64,000 bases of DNA from Aquilonibacter sp963820185 (lineage in GTDB: Bacteria > Vulcanimicrobiota > Vulcanimicrobiia > Vulcanimicrobiales > Vulcanimicrobiaceae), in assembly GCA_963820185.1 (NCBI GenBank), contig CAWFYV010000007.1:594771-658770 (forward strand), in the 5' to 3' direction. The notes beneath the pieces were generated by a model. It saw only the letters and a list, made by a program, of their open reading frames with translations. It did no database searches and was not told the DNA's origin. Position numbers and translations under genes: made by a program. Shown here one piece after another: positions 9,076 to 18,651 of this stretch (position 1 is its first letter; the number at the start of each line of letters is the position of its first letter).

Positions 9076-9653
9076 AGCGGATCTATGTAGAGACAAATTT
9101 TCTTATGAGCGTCTCTACCGGCCGAACTCCACAAGCAAGCGAATTGCTTCGCTTTGGAGATGCGCTCAACGTCGCGATCCCACTCGTCTGTTTCATGGAG
9201 GCGCACAAGGCGTTCAACGCAATGAGGGCTGCTAAGTACGATCTCAAGCAGCCGTTCAAAGGCGAGACCGCTGATGTGGGGCGCGATCGGAGCGCTCACG
9301 CCCAGGAGTATGCTCGTGCATTGGCGGCGGCTGATGCGGCGCTCGTGGGCTACTTGGCCGATTCTGAGCAGCGTTTGACGGATGTCATTCGCGAGACAGC
9401 TGGGCGAGCTCGGCTGGTAGGGTCGTCGCCTAGCGTCTTGGACCGCAGCCAGTACAGTTATCTTTCCGATCCGACGGACGACATGATTGCGGGTTCAATT
9501 ATCGATGACGCCTTGCGGAACCCGATAGCGGGAATGGCGTTTTTCTCCGAGGATACGGATTTCGAGCAGCCGTCGTTACTGGACGCCATGAGAGACGCAG
9601 GCTTAGAGTTGTTCAGCGAAATCGCACCGTGCTTAGTTTGGTGTCGCGCGTAA
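9072..9653 (+). CDS. PIN-domain-like nuclease
   Basis: 193 residues from a TTG overlapping the previous stop. The opening IYVETNFLMSVSTG resembles the first strand and acidic site of PIN domains (VETN in place of VDTN); later IPLVCFMEAHKAF, DDMIAGSIIDDA and FFSEDTDFEQP supply the further acidic residues expected for a metal-dependent RNase site. Together with the PD-(D/E)XK gene it forms a compact two-nuclease cassette inserted between guaA and purD; the purD ATG is one base after its stop. Toxin, defence or RNA-processing roles are all possible; no antitoxin is seen. Confidence 0.6.
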   Translation: MKRIYVETNFLMSVSTGRTPQASELLRFGDALNVAIPLVCFMEAHKAFNAMRAAKYDLKQPFKGETADVGRDRSAHAQEYARALAAADAALVGYLADSEQRLTDVIRETAGRARLVGSSPSVLDRSQYSYLSDPTDDMIAGSIIDDALRNPIAGMAFFSEDTDFEQPSLLDAMRDAGLELFSEIAPCLVWCRA

Positions 9654-9654
9654 A

Positions 9655-10926
9655 ATGAAAATTCTCGTCGTCGGCAACGGAGCGCGCGAAGATGCGCTGT
9701 CGTGGAAACTCGCGCAGTCGCCGTCGTGCGACGCGCTCTTCGCCGCGCCCGGCAACGCCGGCACCGCGTCGCGCGGCACGAATTGGAATATTGGGGCGAC
9801 CGACGGCAAAGCGATCTTGGAGCGCGTGCAGGCCGAGCAGATCGACCTTGTCGTGCTCGGTCCCGAGTCGGCGATTGCGGCCGGCGTCGGCGACCGTTTG
9901 CGCGATGCGGGCATCCTCGTCTTTGGACCCAACCGATCGAGCGGGCGGCTCGAGTCGAGCAAAGTGTTTTCCAAGCGCTTCATGCAACGCCACGGCGTGC
10001 CGACCGCACGCGCCGTCATCGAGCATTCGCTGCAGGGTGTAAACAAGGCGCTCGATGATTGGCCCGCGAGCGCGGTCGTCGTCAAAGCCGATGGACTCGC
10101 TGCCGGCAAAGGTGTTGTTGTCTGCGATACGGTCGACGATGCGCGCGCCGTCGTTGCGGAGTGGTACGGCAAGAAGAAGATTCCCGGCGGCGGCAGCGAC
10201 GTGCTGCTCGAAGAGAAACTCGAAGGCCGTGAAGTCAGCGTCTTTGCGCTTGCGGACGGACGCGCAATGGTTCCGCTTGCTGCGGCGTGCGACTACAAAC
10301 GCGCGGGCGACGGCGACACCGGGCCGAACACCGGCGGCATGGGCGCATATTCGCCGCCGCATGGTTTTCCCGAGGACATGTTCGATCAAGTTCGCGAGCG
10401 CATTCTCGCTCCGGTCTTACGTGGACTACTCGCCGAAAGCGAAACTTACATCGGCGTGTTGTACTGTGGACTCATGTGGACGAAAGACGGACCGTCGGTG
10501 ATCGAATTCAACGCGCGCTTCGGCGACCCGGAGACGCAGGTGTTGATGCCGCGCGTCAGCGGCGATTTTGCGGGGTTGCTCAAGTCGTGCGCCGACGGCG
10601 CGATGGATTTGAGCTTGGCGTCGTTTTCGGCGCAGGAGTGCGTCGGCGTCGTGCTTGCTACGAGCGACTATCCGCGTAGCAGTACGCCGCTTGCGGGGCT
10701 GCACCCCGACGTTGCGCTCGGTGACGGCGTGCACGTGTTCTGGGGCGGGAGTTCGCTCGAAAATGGAACCGTCAAGAGCGCCGGTGGTCGCGTGCTCACC
10801 GTGAGCGCACTGGGCGACGATCTCGGTGCGGCGCGCGCAAGCGCCTACGAAGCCGTGCGCGCACTGGCCGGCCGCATCGGCACGAACGCCCTGACCTATC
10901 GGACCGACATCGCAAAAATCGAATGA
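9655..10926 (+). CDS. purD: Phosphoribosylamine-glycine ligase
   Basis: 423 residues. Makes GAR from phosphoribosylamine, glycine and ATP, the second step of purine synthesis. Begins MKILVVGNGAREDALSWKL (the GxGxREHA-type motif, here GNGAREDA); ATP-grasp core VVVKADGLAAGKGVVVC; GGMGAYSP and EFNARFGDPETQVLMPR are diagnostic. The stop overlaps the next start by four bases. Confidence 0.95.
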   Translation: MKILVVGNGAREDALSWKLAQSPSCDALFAAPGNAGTASRGTNWNIGATDGKAILERVQAEQIDLVVLGPESAIAAGVGDRLRDAGILVFGPNRSSGRLESSKVFSKRFMQRHGVPTARAVIEHSLQGVNKALDDWPASAVVVKADGLAAGKGVVVCDTVDDARAVVAEWYGKKKIPGGGSDVLLEEKLEGREVSVFALADGRAMVPLAAACDYKRAGDGDTGPNTGGMGAYSPPHGFPEDMFDQVRERILAPVLRGLLAESETYIGVLYCGLMWTKDGPSVIEFNARFGDPETQVLMPRVSGDFAGLLKSCADGAMDLSLASFSAQECVGVVLATSDYPRSSTPLAGLHPDVALGDGVHVFWGGSSLENGTVKSAGGRVLTVSALGDDLGAARASAYEAVRALAGRIGTNALTYRTDIAKIE

Positions 10927-11660
10927 ACGGCGCGGTTGTCCGCGATCTGCTGCTCGCGGTGCAAGGGTTGAACGTGACCATTCTTGCGCTCCAGGATTGG
11001 CTTCCGCTCGGGCACTTCAATCGTGTGCGTACCATGCGCGCGGAACGCACGTTTACCCAACTCCTGACCGTGACCGCGCTGCAAACGCTGCCGTTTGCAT
11101 TTGGCCTCGTCTGCAGCTCGTTCTATCGCTACGTGCCCTATCCGAGCTGGCTGTACGGCTGGCTGTGGATCAGCTATGGTGCGTTTTTCCTCGGACAAGT
11201 GCAAGCGTGGTGGATTCCGTATCTCATCCCGTCACAACGCGGACGCCGTAAGAGCGTCACGCCGAATACGCTGCACTTGATCCTGCATCTCACGACGATC
11301 GCAACGCTCGTGCTGCTGCCTTTCGAACCGCGGTACGCGTTTCCGTGCACGTCATTTTCGATTCGTTCGATCGAAGCAATCTCTGGCTTGCGCTGGTGGT
11401 TCCCTTACTACCTCTCGCCATGTTCATCTCGGGATTTAGTCGGTGGCGTTCGATTTTGCGACAAACGGGTGAGCCACCAAAGTTTAGCGTTATCGCGTTC
11501 GCGGTCGGAACCGCGTTCCTGTTTGTTTCGTATGCTTGGTTTTTTTGGTGGAATTCGTGGCGCGTCGAACACGATTACGCTGCCGGGAAAACCAGGCTCG
11601 TGCAAGGGCAGGTCGTGGGATATCGGGCAACTCCTGACGGCAAAAGTGCCTCGTTCGTAG
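10923..11660 (+). CDS. Small membrane protein, 3' end probably frameshifted
   Basis: The first 140 residues look like a genuine four-helix membrane protein (hydrophobic runs near residues 8-22, 42-62, 72-96 and 115-135). After about base 11,340 the frame runs through the interior of the next gene and yields Ser/Arg-rich sequence with no character of its own. The natural stop was probably lost by a one-base indel near 11,335-11,345, and the real protein ends there. Start overlaps purD (ATGA), so it is co-translated. No family recognised. Confidence 0.5.
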   Translation: MNGAVVRDLLLAVQGLNVTILALQDWLPLGHFNRVRTMRAERTFTQLLTVTALQTLPFAFGLVCSSFYRYVPYPSWLYGWLWISYGAFFLGQVQAWWIPYLIPSQRGRRKSVTPNTLHLILHLTTIATLVLLPFEPRYAFPCTSFSIRSIEAISGLRWWFPYYLSPCSSRDLVGGVRFCDKRVSHQSLALSRSRSEPRSCLFRMLGFFGGIRGASNTITLPGKPGSCKGRSWDIGQLLTAKVPRS

Positions 11661-11818
11661 TTGAAGGCGTTCGCTTCAGCGTGTCCTGCTGCGATCCAAG
11701 GCCCATTTATCGCGGCACGCCATCTGAGGGCCTATCACCCGACGTCGTGTACGACGGGATGTATTTACGCGTAACCTATCTCTCCCCGGAAGAAATTGTC
11801 CGTATCGAGGCTCGTTAG
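11345..11818 (+). CDS. Membrane protein with C-terminal beta domain (DUF3592-like)
   Basis: 157 residues from a GTG at 11345. Two hydrophobic helices (about residues 12-29 and 47-67, ending FVSYAWFFWWNSW) are followed by a soluble domain with VQGQVVGYRATPDGKSASFV, VEGVRF and CCDP, a layout like small DUF3592 proteins. It overlaps the run-on tail of the previous frame, and its sequence is the more protein-like of the two here. Confidence 0.55.
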   Translation: MHVIFDSFDRSNLWLALVVPLLPLAMFISGFSRWRSILRQTGEPPKFSVIAFAVGTAFLFVSYAWFFWWNSWRVEHDYAAGKTRLVQGQVVGYRATPDGKSASFVVEGVRFSVSCCDPRPIYRGTPSEGLSPDVVYDGMYLRVTYLSPEEIVRIEAR

Positions 11819-11867
11819 GGGATGGAGAACGCAGTGCTATGCCGATGCCCGATAGCGGAAATGCCGA

Positions 11868-11888
11868 GGGCCGCTCAATGAGCGGCCC
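11868..11888. other. Perfect hairpin
   Basis: GGGCCGCTC and GAGCGGCCC pair perfectly around a three-base loop. There is no T run on either side, so it is not a classical terminator. It lies next to the 17-bp inverted repeat and may form the outer end of the same structured RNA. Confidence 0.5.
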
Positions 11889-11892
11889 CGGT

Positions 11893-12009
11893 GACGCACG
11901 GCCTGACACCACACCAGTCTATCACCGTTTTTCCGGCCACGCAAATTTTGCGCGGGTGGAGAGTGCGAGAATCGAACTCGCGGCGCGCCGGTGTGTCAGG
12001 CCGTGCGTC
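11893..12009. repeat. 17-bp perfect inverted repeat around the tRNA-like T arm
   Basis: GACGCACGGCCTGACAC at 11893-11909 recurs as its exact reverse complement at 11993-12009, 83 bases apart. The right copy is part of the tRNA/tmRNA-like element on the minus strand. Confidence 0.85.
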
Positions 12010-12028
12010 GACACCATCGAAACTCCCC
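11957..12028 (-). ncRNA. 72-nt tRNA/tmRNA-like element, possible ssrA remnant
   Basis: Read on the minus strand, the ends GGGGAGT and ACTCTCC form a 7-bp acceptor stem with a G3-U70 wobble and discriminator A, the identity elements of alanine tRNA and tmRNA. The T arm is perfect (GCGAG, loop TTCGATT, CTCGC). After the 5' acceptor strand comes GGTGTCGACG, which resembles the D-loop region of tmRNA rather than a normal D arm. The remaining 28 bases give no standard anticodon arm and no tag reading frame. It could be a deleted ssrA, an integration scar or a new tRNA-like RNA. Confidence 0.4.
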
Positions 12029-12195
12029 ACCGCCTATCTATCACGCGGAGGCGGAGAAATATCAATATCCGAACGTGGCGGACAGCCAGAACGCGATTGT
12101 ATCGAATCCGAGTGATGCGAGCGCCAATCCAATCACTAGGCGGACGGCGAGCAGGATACAGTGTCTCATCATGTTGAGTCGACGAATGAGCCGGC

Positions 12196-13469
12196 TCAAA
12201 ATCGACAGCGGGCCGCCCGTTGCAGAAGAAATTCGCGATCGCGTGCGTTGGCAGCCAACGCGGCGGCGTGTTCGAATTCCTCGCGCGCCTCGCTAAAGCG
12301 CTGCAGCTTCTCCAGCAGATCGCCCCGCACGCTCGGGAGCAAGTGATACGACTTGAGCGCCGGTGCATCGAGCAGCGCATCGACGAGATCGAGGCCGGCC
12401 TGCGGACCGAACGCCATGCCAATAGCAACTGCGCGGTTGAGCTCGACGACCGGGGTGGGCGCGAGTTGCGCGAGTGCGTCGTAGAGCGCCGCGATGCGGT
12501 GCCAATCGGTCTCACTAGCGACTCTTGCGCGCGCGTGACACGCGGCGATTGCAGCTTGCAGCGTGTACGGGCCGAATGTACCGAGACGTTCAGCGCGTTC
12601 GAGTGCGGCGAGTCCGCGCGCGATGGCGAAGTGGTCCCAGCGTGCACGATCCTGATCGAGGAGAAGAATCGGGGTGCCGTCCGCGGCCACACGCGCGTTC
12701 ATGCGCGAGGCTTGAATCTCCGTGAGCGCTACTAAGCCGTGCACTTCGGCTTCGTCCGGCGCAAGCGCCGCGAGCATGCGCCCGAGGCGCAGCGCTTCTT
12801 GGCAGAGCTCGGGCCGCAGGATCTCCGAGCCCGACGTTGCCGCATAGCCTTCGTTGAAAATGAGATACACGACGCCCAAACGGCATCGAGCCGTTGCATA
12901 CGCTCTTTCGCATCGGGAACTTCAAACGGGACGTGCGCTTCCGACAGCGTGCGCTTGGCGCGAACGATGCGTTGCGCGATCGTCGGTTCGGAAACGAGAA
13001 AGGCGCGAGCGATCTCGGGCGTGGTGAGGCCACCGAGTAGTCGCAAGGTCAGCGCGACGCGCGCTTCGACCGAGAGCACCGGATGGCAGGCGATGAACAT
13101 CAGACGCAACAAATCGTCAGACGACCTCGTGATCGAGGGCTTCAAAGTCTGGTTGCCACGTTTCGCTCTCGCGTTGTTCGTGGCCAACTGCTCGTGCTTA
13201 CGGTCCATCATGCCTTCGCGGCGGAAACGGTCGATCGCGCGCCGTTTCGCGACCGACATCAGCCACGCGCCGGGATTACGCGGGACGCCTTCGCGTGGCC
13301 ACTGTTCGAGCGCCGACACGAAGGCGTCTTGGGCGAGCTCTTCGGCGAGATTGATGTCACGCACGACGCGCGTGAGCGCAGCAATCAATCTGGGAGATTC
13401 GATCCCCCAAATCGTTTCGATAACGTGCAGGGAGCGTCGTCCATCTCTGCGAGTTCGTACATCGTGCAC
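12196..13469 (-). CDS. ECF sigma factor with C-terminal helical domain (ECF42/DUF6596 type), one frameshift
   Basis: Two overlapping frames form one roughly 420-residue protein. Residues 1-200 carry sigma region 2 (LAEELAQDAFVSALEQWP and NPGAWLMSVAKRRAIDRFRR) and region 4 (GGLTTPEIARAFLVSEPTIA, then QRIVRAKR). The C-terminal frame resumes with VVYLIFNEGYAATSG and continues with the TPR-like domain of this family. The break is near 12,880 at a GTTTGGG run that would read correctly with one more T. This family is usually encoded with DGPF/YCII proteins, exactly as here, and has no anti-sigma factor. The start at 13469 overlaps the upstream DGPF gene by 85 bases. Confidence 0.8.
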
Positions 13470-13786
13470 GTGCCGCCGCCGGCGCAGTCGAGAAAGCGTT
13501 GCGCAACTTCGAGCAGATCCGCGCGATCGCGAACCTTGAGGACTGCATAGCCACCGACGACTTCTTTGCTTTCGGTGAATGGCCCGTCGGTAACCGCAAT
13601 CTTACCACCGCCATTGCTCGTCGTGCGAAGGCTCACACCGGTCGGCGTCCTTCCGCCGGTGTTGATCAGCGTACCGGTAGCGGTCATGTCGTTAACAAGC
13701 GCGCCCATTTTTGCGATATATGCAGCGTCGGGAGCGGGCGCGCCCTGACGGGTTGGGTCGAAGGTATAGATCGAAAGGAAAAGCAT
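13385..13786 (-). CDS. DGPF/YCII-domain protein
   Basis: 133 residues with a ferredoxin-like YCII fold and the signature DGPFTESKEVVGGYAVLKV. Such proteins accompany ECF42-type sigma factors and are thought to modulate or sense for them; the biochemical role is unknown. Its ATG overlaps the stop of the paralogue upstream by one base. The C-terminus (about 25 residues) runs into the sigma gene and could be altered by a small indel. Confidence 0.8.
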   Translation of the reverse strand: MLFLSIYTFDPTRQGAPAPDAAYIAKMGALVNDMTATGTLINTGGRTPTGVSLRTTSNGGGKIAVTDGPFTESKEVVGGYAVLKVRDRADLLEVAQRFLDCAGGGTCTMYELAEMDDAPCTLSKRFGGSNLPD

Positions 13787-14148
13787 TACGCAGCACCTCC
13801 AAAGTCTTCGGGTTCAAATAGTTGGCGGATTTCAACTTGCTCGCCGCGTTCAAACGGTGCGCGGGAGATGCGCTCGACGATCTCTTCCTTCGAGCGCGCT
13901 TGCAGCAACCAGAAGCCGGCGATGAGTTCTTTGGTCTCGGTGAACGGCCCGTCGACGACGGTCGGCTTCCCGCCCGCGAAGCTGATCCGCGTACCTTGCG
14001 CCGAAGGCTTGAGGCCACCGGCGCCGAGGAAGATCCCGTCGCGGACAAGCGTTTCGTTGAAGGCGCCCATCTTGGAGAGCATCTCAGCGGTCGGCATCTC
14101 GCCCGCCTCGCTCTCCTTGGTAGCCTTGACCATAACCAGAAATTGCAT
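13786..14148 (-). CDS. DGPF/YCII-domain protein, second copy
   Basis: 120 residues, with the signature VVDGPFTETKELIAGFWLLQ. First gene of the three-gene operon DGPF - DGPF - ECF sigma. A strong RBS (AAGGAG) precedes the ATG. The region 14149-14362 upstream is intergenic and presumably holds the operon promoter; it also contains a 24-codon open frame (14279-14353, plus strand) that I do not consider a convincing gene. Confidence 0.85.
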   Translation of the reverse strand: MQFLVMVKATKESEAGEMPTAEMLSKMGAFNETLVRDGIFLGAGGLKPSAQGTRISFAGGKPTVVDGPFTETKELIAGFWLLQARSKEEIVERISRAPFERGEQVEIRQLFEPEDFGGAA

Positions 14149-14362
14149 CGGATCTCCTTATCGGTGGACGTGTATCTACCTACACATCGAACGACGGGGA
14201 CGGAAATCGACAGCAGGCCCTGAGAACCGGCGTCCTACTTGTCATGATCCGGCAAAGATCGTACGATAGGCTCCACGCATGAACGAACCGCCCACGACAC
14301 GCGACGTCCTCGACGCCCTGCTTGATTTTCGAACCGCCGTCGAGTCGCGCTAAGAGGGGCGG

Positions 14363-15972
14363 CTAGCCGAAGCGTTCGGTATAGCGCGCGTTGGGCACGA
14401 AGTAGACGCGCTGGTGCGCGTAGTCGAAGTACACGTCAAAGTACCGCAGGACGTCCTGGCCGATCAATCCGTCGTAGTCTTCGCCCTCGAACGACGCCGC
14501 GTCGTAGGTCGCACTGAAGAGCCAGGTTGGAAACGTCACCCCGGCGACCTCAAATGGGCCGAGCTGCAACATCCGGAACGCCACGCGTCCGCCGACACCT
14601 GAGAACTGCGTCTCGAACGGGAAGGCGTCGCGCATCTGCGTGCCCATCCCTTGATCCGCGCCGCTGAGTCCGTGGTCATTCACGAATGCGGAGTAGAGCG
14701 TGGTGCGGTCGGCACCGGTATCGAGGATAAAGAGCGCACCGGAGGCATGTGCGACCGTCGCGTTAATGACCGGGACACGATCGTCGAGCGCGATCGCTTG
14801 CGCGTATGCTCCCGCCGGCGGCGCGAACGTCGCTGGGTCGATGACGGAAACGGTGCCGTTGACATAATCGACCTTAAAGACGGCTGCATCGAGAAAATCG
14901 AAGCCAACCAGCCCGGCGATGGGCGTGTGCTCGTCTCCCCACGAGGTGAAGGGGACCGCGCTGACCGCGACGTTGCGCAGTGCAACGTTCCCGAAATCGA
15001 TCTCCGGGACGACGGCGTGCGCCAACGAGTAGTTACCGGCCATCGTACCGGTCGTGGCCCCGAACGTCGGAATTCCGAGCGCGCTCACGATACCCGGATC
15101 GATCAGAATACCGCTCGCGCCCGAGTCGAGCAGCAGATTGACCGCGCGGCCCTTGATATGCGCGGTTAGCACGATTCGGTCGGAGAGGATGTGTGCGGGA
15201 AGTTCGTTAGTGGCGTGTGGGAGCGCGACAGGATTGGATGGTGAGGGAACTGCGAGCGCATCGGCAGAGATCGCCGAATCGAGGTCAACGCTTTGCAACG
15301 TACGGTCGCGTTCCACGCCGGTCCGCACGACCAAGCTGTGCACGTGGCCGGCATCATGTGGCCGCCGACACTGCGGTAATCATCGAAGGTGAAGATCACA
15401 CGGCTACCGTTACGTGCTTGGTCGATGCGGTCGATCAGGAACGTCGATGCGTCAAAGTACACGTACTCGAGCCGTCCGCCAGGCGGATCGACGCGGACCA
15501 CATAGGCGCCTTGCGGATTCGGCCGCATCCCAAGCAGCGTTACGCCGGGGCCCATCTTGCCGAGTGCGGCTGCGTCGACCTCGTCGCGCCGATGGATTCC
15601 GGACGGATACGTGATCTCGCCACTTGCATTTTGCTCCCACGCGCGCTGGGCAAGCACGCCGTCAGCGGTGCGCAATTTATCTGCAATCGCGACATCCTCG
15701 CGCATGTCGTTGCCGCGACGCGTGACAATCATCGTGCCGGTCAGGCCGTCCTGCGCGAGGTTCCAGTGTTCGACCGAGGATGCGGGCAACGGCGCGCCGG
15801 CCGCGTGCAGATATGCAGCACGTAACTGCGCGAGCGTCATCTGCGTCGCGATGACGCCAAGCGGCGGCCGCGTGCCGTCGTCCTGTCGATCGACGATGCC
15901 GGCAGCGCCCGCGGCGAGAAACGCCGCAAGTGCACTAGCTATTCTTGTGAAAGACTTTATAAAAATTGTCAT
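14363..15972 (-). CDS. Secreted retropepsin-like aspartic protease (two DSGA/DTGA sites), one frameshift
   Basis: Two overlapping frames form one protein of about 535 residues. The start at 15972 gives a signal peptide (hydrophobic run, then AAGAAG). The N-terminal half has a beta-rich domain with LEYVYFDASTFLIDRIDQAR, related to outer-membrane lipoprotein-sorting folds. The C-terminal half has two retropepsin-type motifs, LLLDSGASG and FILDTGADRT, so both halves of a pseudosymmetric protease may be active. The break is near 15,350, just after GGHMMPA. The 5' end overlaps the paralogue upstream by about 38 bases. Confidence 0.7.
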
Positions 15973-17533
15973 TTGGCTTGATGATGAGACGCTTGCCGGA
16001 ATAGTCGAAATAGAGATCAAAAAATCCGAGATAATCGTTGCCGAGGATTGCATCTGCATCGTCATTGCTGCCAAAGAGCGCGAAGTTGGTCGCTACGACC
16101 GTGCGATTCTGATAATCAGACGGGCCGAAACGTAAATGCGACGCGGTTGTAAACCAGAACGCTGCCGTTGTGCCATAGGAGTTCTCATCTGCAAAAGGCA
16201 CCACGGTTTCGCGGTGTTCCTGATGCGGAAGGTCGATGAAGTCGCTCTTATGCGCATCGATGTATGAGCCGGACACGAACGAAAAGGCACTTGCCATGTC
16301 GACGACCACGTGCGGGGCGATTCCCTCGCCGATCGTCATCGAAACCATCGGCTTGCCGTCATCCATGGTTAGCGGTATCTGGTAGGCTTCGCCATCAACC
16401 GGGTTGGCGGCGGTAAAGCGGTTGCGAGGAATGAGTTCGAGCGTTCCATCTTTGTAGTTGACGTGCAGCACGACGCCGGCGAGAAAGTCGTAGCCAAGGA
16501 TGCCGACGACCTTCGTGCTATCGCTCATTCTATAGTTGTACGGTTCGCTCTCTACGACGAAATTCTGGAAGCGCAGAGGACCTACGGTAGCATCATCGAT
16601 GCGCGTGGCGTACACGAGCTTGGTGCCGTCGTCGAGCTGCGTGTTCGCCCCAAACGCCGGAAGATTGAGCTCGCGCGCGACCTCACGGTCGATGATGCTG
16701 ACCGGTGACGCCGAGTCGATCATAAAATCGAGCCCGCGCCCAGCGACCGAAACACGGACGATGAACTGACCGTAGTGCGACATCGTCGCCGGAAGCGCGG
16801 TTGCGTCGGCGAATCCGAGCGTGATGCCCGGTTTGCTGGGCGGCGGCACGAAGCCGGCCGGGTCGATCGATGCCGGATGCGTCAGGGCCGTGCGATGCCA
16901 ATCATAATCGAGCTGCGCTCTGCCGTCTGAATCGTGGATGTGCCACGGTTCGCTCAAGCCCTGTGTGGTGCGGTAATCGTCGTAGGCGTTGACAACGCGG
17001 CGCTTTCCGCTGATCCACTCGATGCGCGTGATCTGGTAGCTGCTCTTGTCGACGAAAATCCATTCCGGGTGCTTGTACAGCGGCCGTTTGACTTGGATGA
17101 CGTACGCGGGCGATAATCCGGTCGTCTCGCCTGCCAGACTGAGATCGTACTTCGGATCGGTAAAGTCGTCGAGCACGCGAAGCGGAAAAACGACTCATCG
17201 TCGTTGCTCAGCGTCGTCGACGTGAAACCGTTATAGTCGCGATGCCAGCGCGTGCCGCTGAATGTCCGGACGATTCGACGAGCGATCCCACGACAATTTT
17301 CGAGTCGTAGTCGGTGCCGGAGCGTCGAGGTGTTCGGTGCCGCTTTGGCCGTCAGACGTGTAGGTCCAATCGTCGATGCTCTGGTCCGGCACGCCGGCCA
17401 CAAGGTGCCCTCGGGCCTGCTGGTGCGCGGTGAGTATCGCAGACAGGTGCGCCGACGATGGCATGAGCCCGGTGGGTGGGGCGTCGAGCGGTGCGACAAT
17501 GCCTGCGGCTAGCAATAATCCTAACGCAATCAC
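15935..17533 (-). CDS. Secreted retropepsin-like protein with degenerate active sites, several frameshifts
   Basis: Paralogue of the next gene downstream. A GTG start at 17533 gives signal peptide VIALGLLLAAGIVAPL. Frames change near 17,300, again before GTRWHRDYNGFTS (about 17,240), and near 17,180; the long C-terminal frame (413 residues) is intact. Where active proteases have D-S/T-G-A, this one has DSASP and VDMAS: the Asp remains but the glycine is gone, so it is probably not catalytic. A binding or scaffold role in the envelope is inference. Confidence 0.65.
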
Positions 17534-17590
17534 GGCTACCGCATTCGCTGCACACCTGAGTCTTCCGCCTCATAGGTCTTTCAGCCTATT

Positions 17591-18451
17591 TTAAATCAGT
17601 GAAAGTTGGACGGCAGCCTCGCAGCGGATGCTGGGCGTCACTCGCGCTGTGTGGCGGCCTGTCGCGTCTTTGACGCGCGTGTCGATTTGGTCGGCGATTG
17701 CGCGCGGGGCATACGTCCCGCGATAGTCGTGTGCGTACTGCGCGATTAGCTCCGGTTGGTGCTCTCGCAAGTAGCCAAAGAACGTCTCGCGCGTAATGTC
17801 GTGAAGGTAGAGCGTGTTGTGCCACACCTTCGCGGCGCCGGCGTCGCGTGCGGCGCGCACGACCGCCTCGATCGATTCCGGCGTATCGGTAATATGTGGA
17901 AGCACGGGCGCGAGTGCGACGTTGACCGCAATACCCGCATCGGCGAGCATGCGTACGGCGCGTAGCCGCTGGCGCGGCGGTGCGACGGTCGGCTCGATCT
18001 CGCGTGCGAGCTGTTCGTCGAGGGTCGCGATGCTGATCGACACACTTGCGCTTGCAACGCGGGCCAGGCCTTGGAGCACGTCGATGTCGCGCACGACCAG
18101 CGGCGAGCGCGTGATGAGGCTTGCGGGTGACTGATAGTCGCGCAGCGCCTCGAGGATCCCGCGCGTGATGCGGTAGCGCCCCTCGAGCGGCTGGTAGGGA
18201 TCGGTGACGGTGCCGATCGCCACCGCTTCGCGCTTCCAACTGCGTTTGGCGAGCTCGGTGCGCACGACCGCGGCCGCGTTGACCTTCACGTAGAGCTTGG
18301 AGCCCCAGTTCGCGACGCCGTCCTGCTCGAGATAGGTGTGGGTGCGGCGGGCATAGCAGAAGCGGCACTGGTGGTAGCAGCCGCGGTTTTCCTGTATATC
18401 AGCTTTCTCAAAAGACTGGATGAAGAGTACCCTGGGAAGACACCACCGCAC
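17591..18451 (-). pseudogene. Radical SAM gene (Rv2578c/SplB-like), 5' end displaced by the element insertion
   Basis: The conserved part begins at the iron-sulfur motif CYHQCRFCYARR and continues to the natural C-terminus. It is about two-thirds identical by eye to the intact copy at 24266-25153. Before the motif the frame turns abruptly into unrelated sequence (from base 18,388 upward), exactly after the shared core CCGCGGT. The missing first 32 codons, including MPFKWSINPYRG, lie 11.9 kb away at 30,281-30,375. So this is the original chromosomal gene cut by the mobile element. It lacks a natural start and is probably dead. Confidence 0.85.
18381..18387. repeat. Left attachment core of the element
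   Basis: CCGCGGT; chromosome side reads into CTGCTACCACCAGTG (minus strand) of the split gene, element side starts with TTTCCTG. Confidence 0.75.
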
Positions 18452-18486
18452 TTGACTTTGTAGATCTGCCGGAGTATATCCGAGCC

Positions 18487-18651
18487 ATGATTACATCCAC
18501 GACCAAGCCCTGCTGTGAGGGGCAAACCCGGGCGGTGGCGGAGTGGGCGGCGATCCCGATGAGGGAAACCGGCCTATCGGACGACGCTGCGCTGCAGAAC
18601 GTGATCGATTTTGCCAGCTTCGGCAAGATCTACGAAGTGGTCCAGAAGTAA
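18487..18651 (+). CDS. Small protein, unknown
   Basis: 54 residues from ATG 18487 to TAA 18649-18651. Sequence MITSTTKPCCEG at the start and LSDDAALQNVIDFASFGKIY near the end; helix-rich, no family recognised. Weak RBS GGAG about 12 bases upstream. Its stop overlaps the ATG of the next small gene (TAATG), arguing that both are real and coupled. First cargo genes inside the element's left end. Confidence 0.5.
   Translation: MITSTTKPCCEGQTRAVAEWAAIPMRETGLSDDAALQNVIDFASFGKIYEVVQK

Noticed and set aside
11893..12028. Circularly permuted two-piece tmRNA
   Set aside because: In permuted genes the 3' acceptor part comes before the 5' part; here the 5' part comes first and only 72 bases separate the ends, with no tag frame.
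14279..14353. A 24-codon gene MNEPPTTRDVLDALLDFRTA...
   Set aside because: Too short to judge, no clear RBS; may be the 5' stub of a lost gene.
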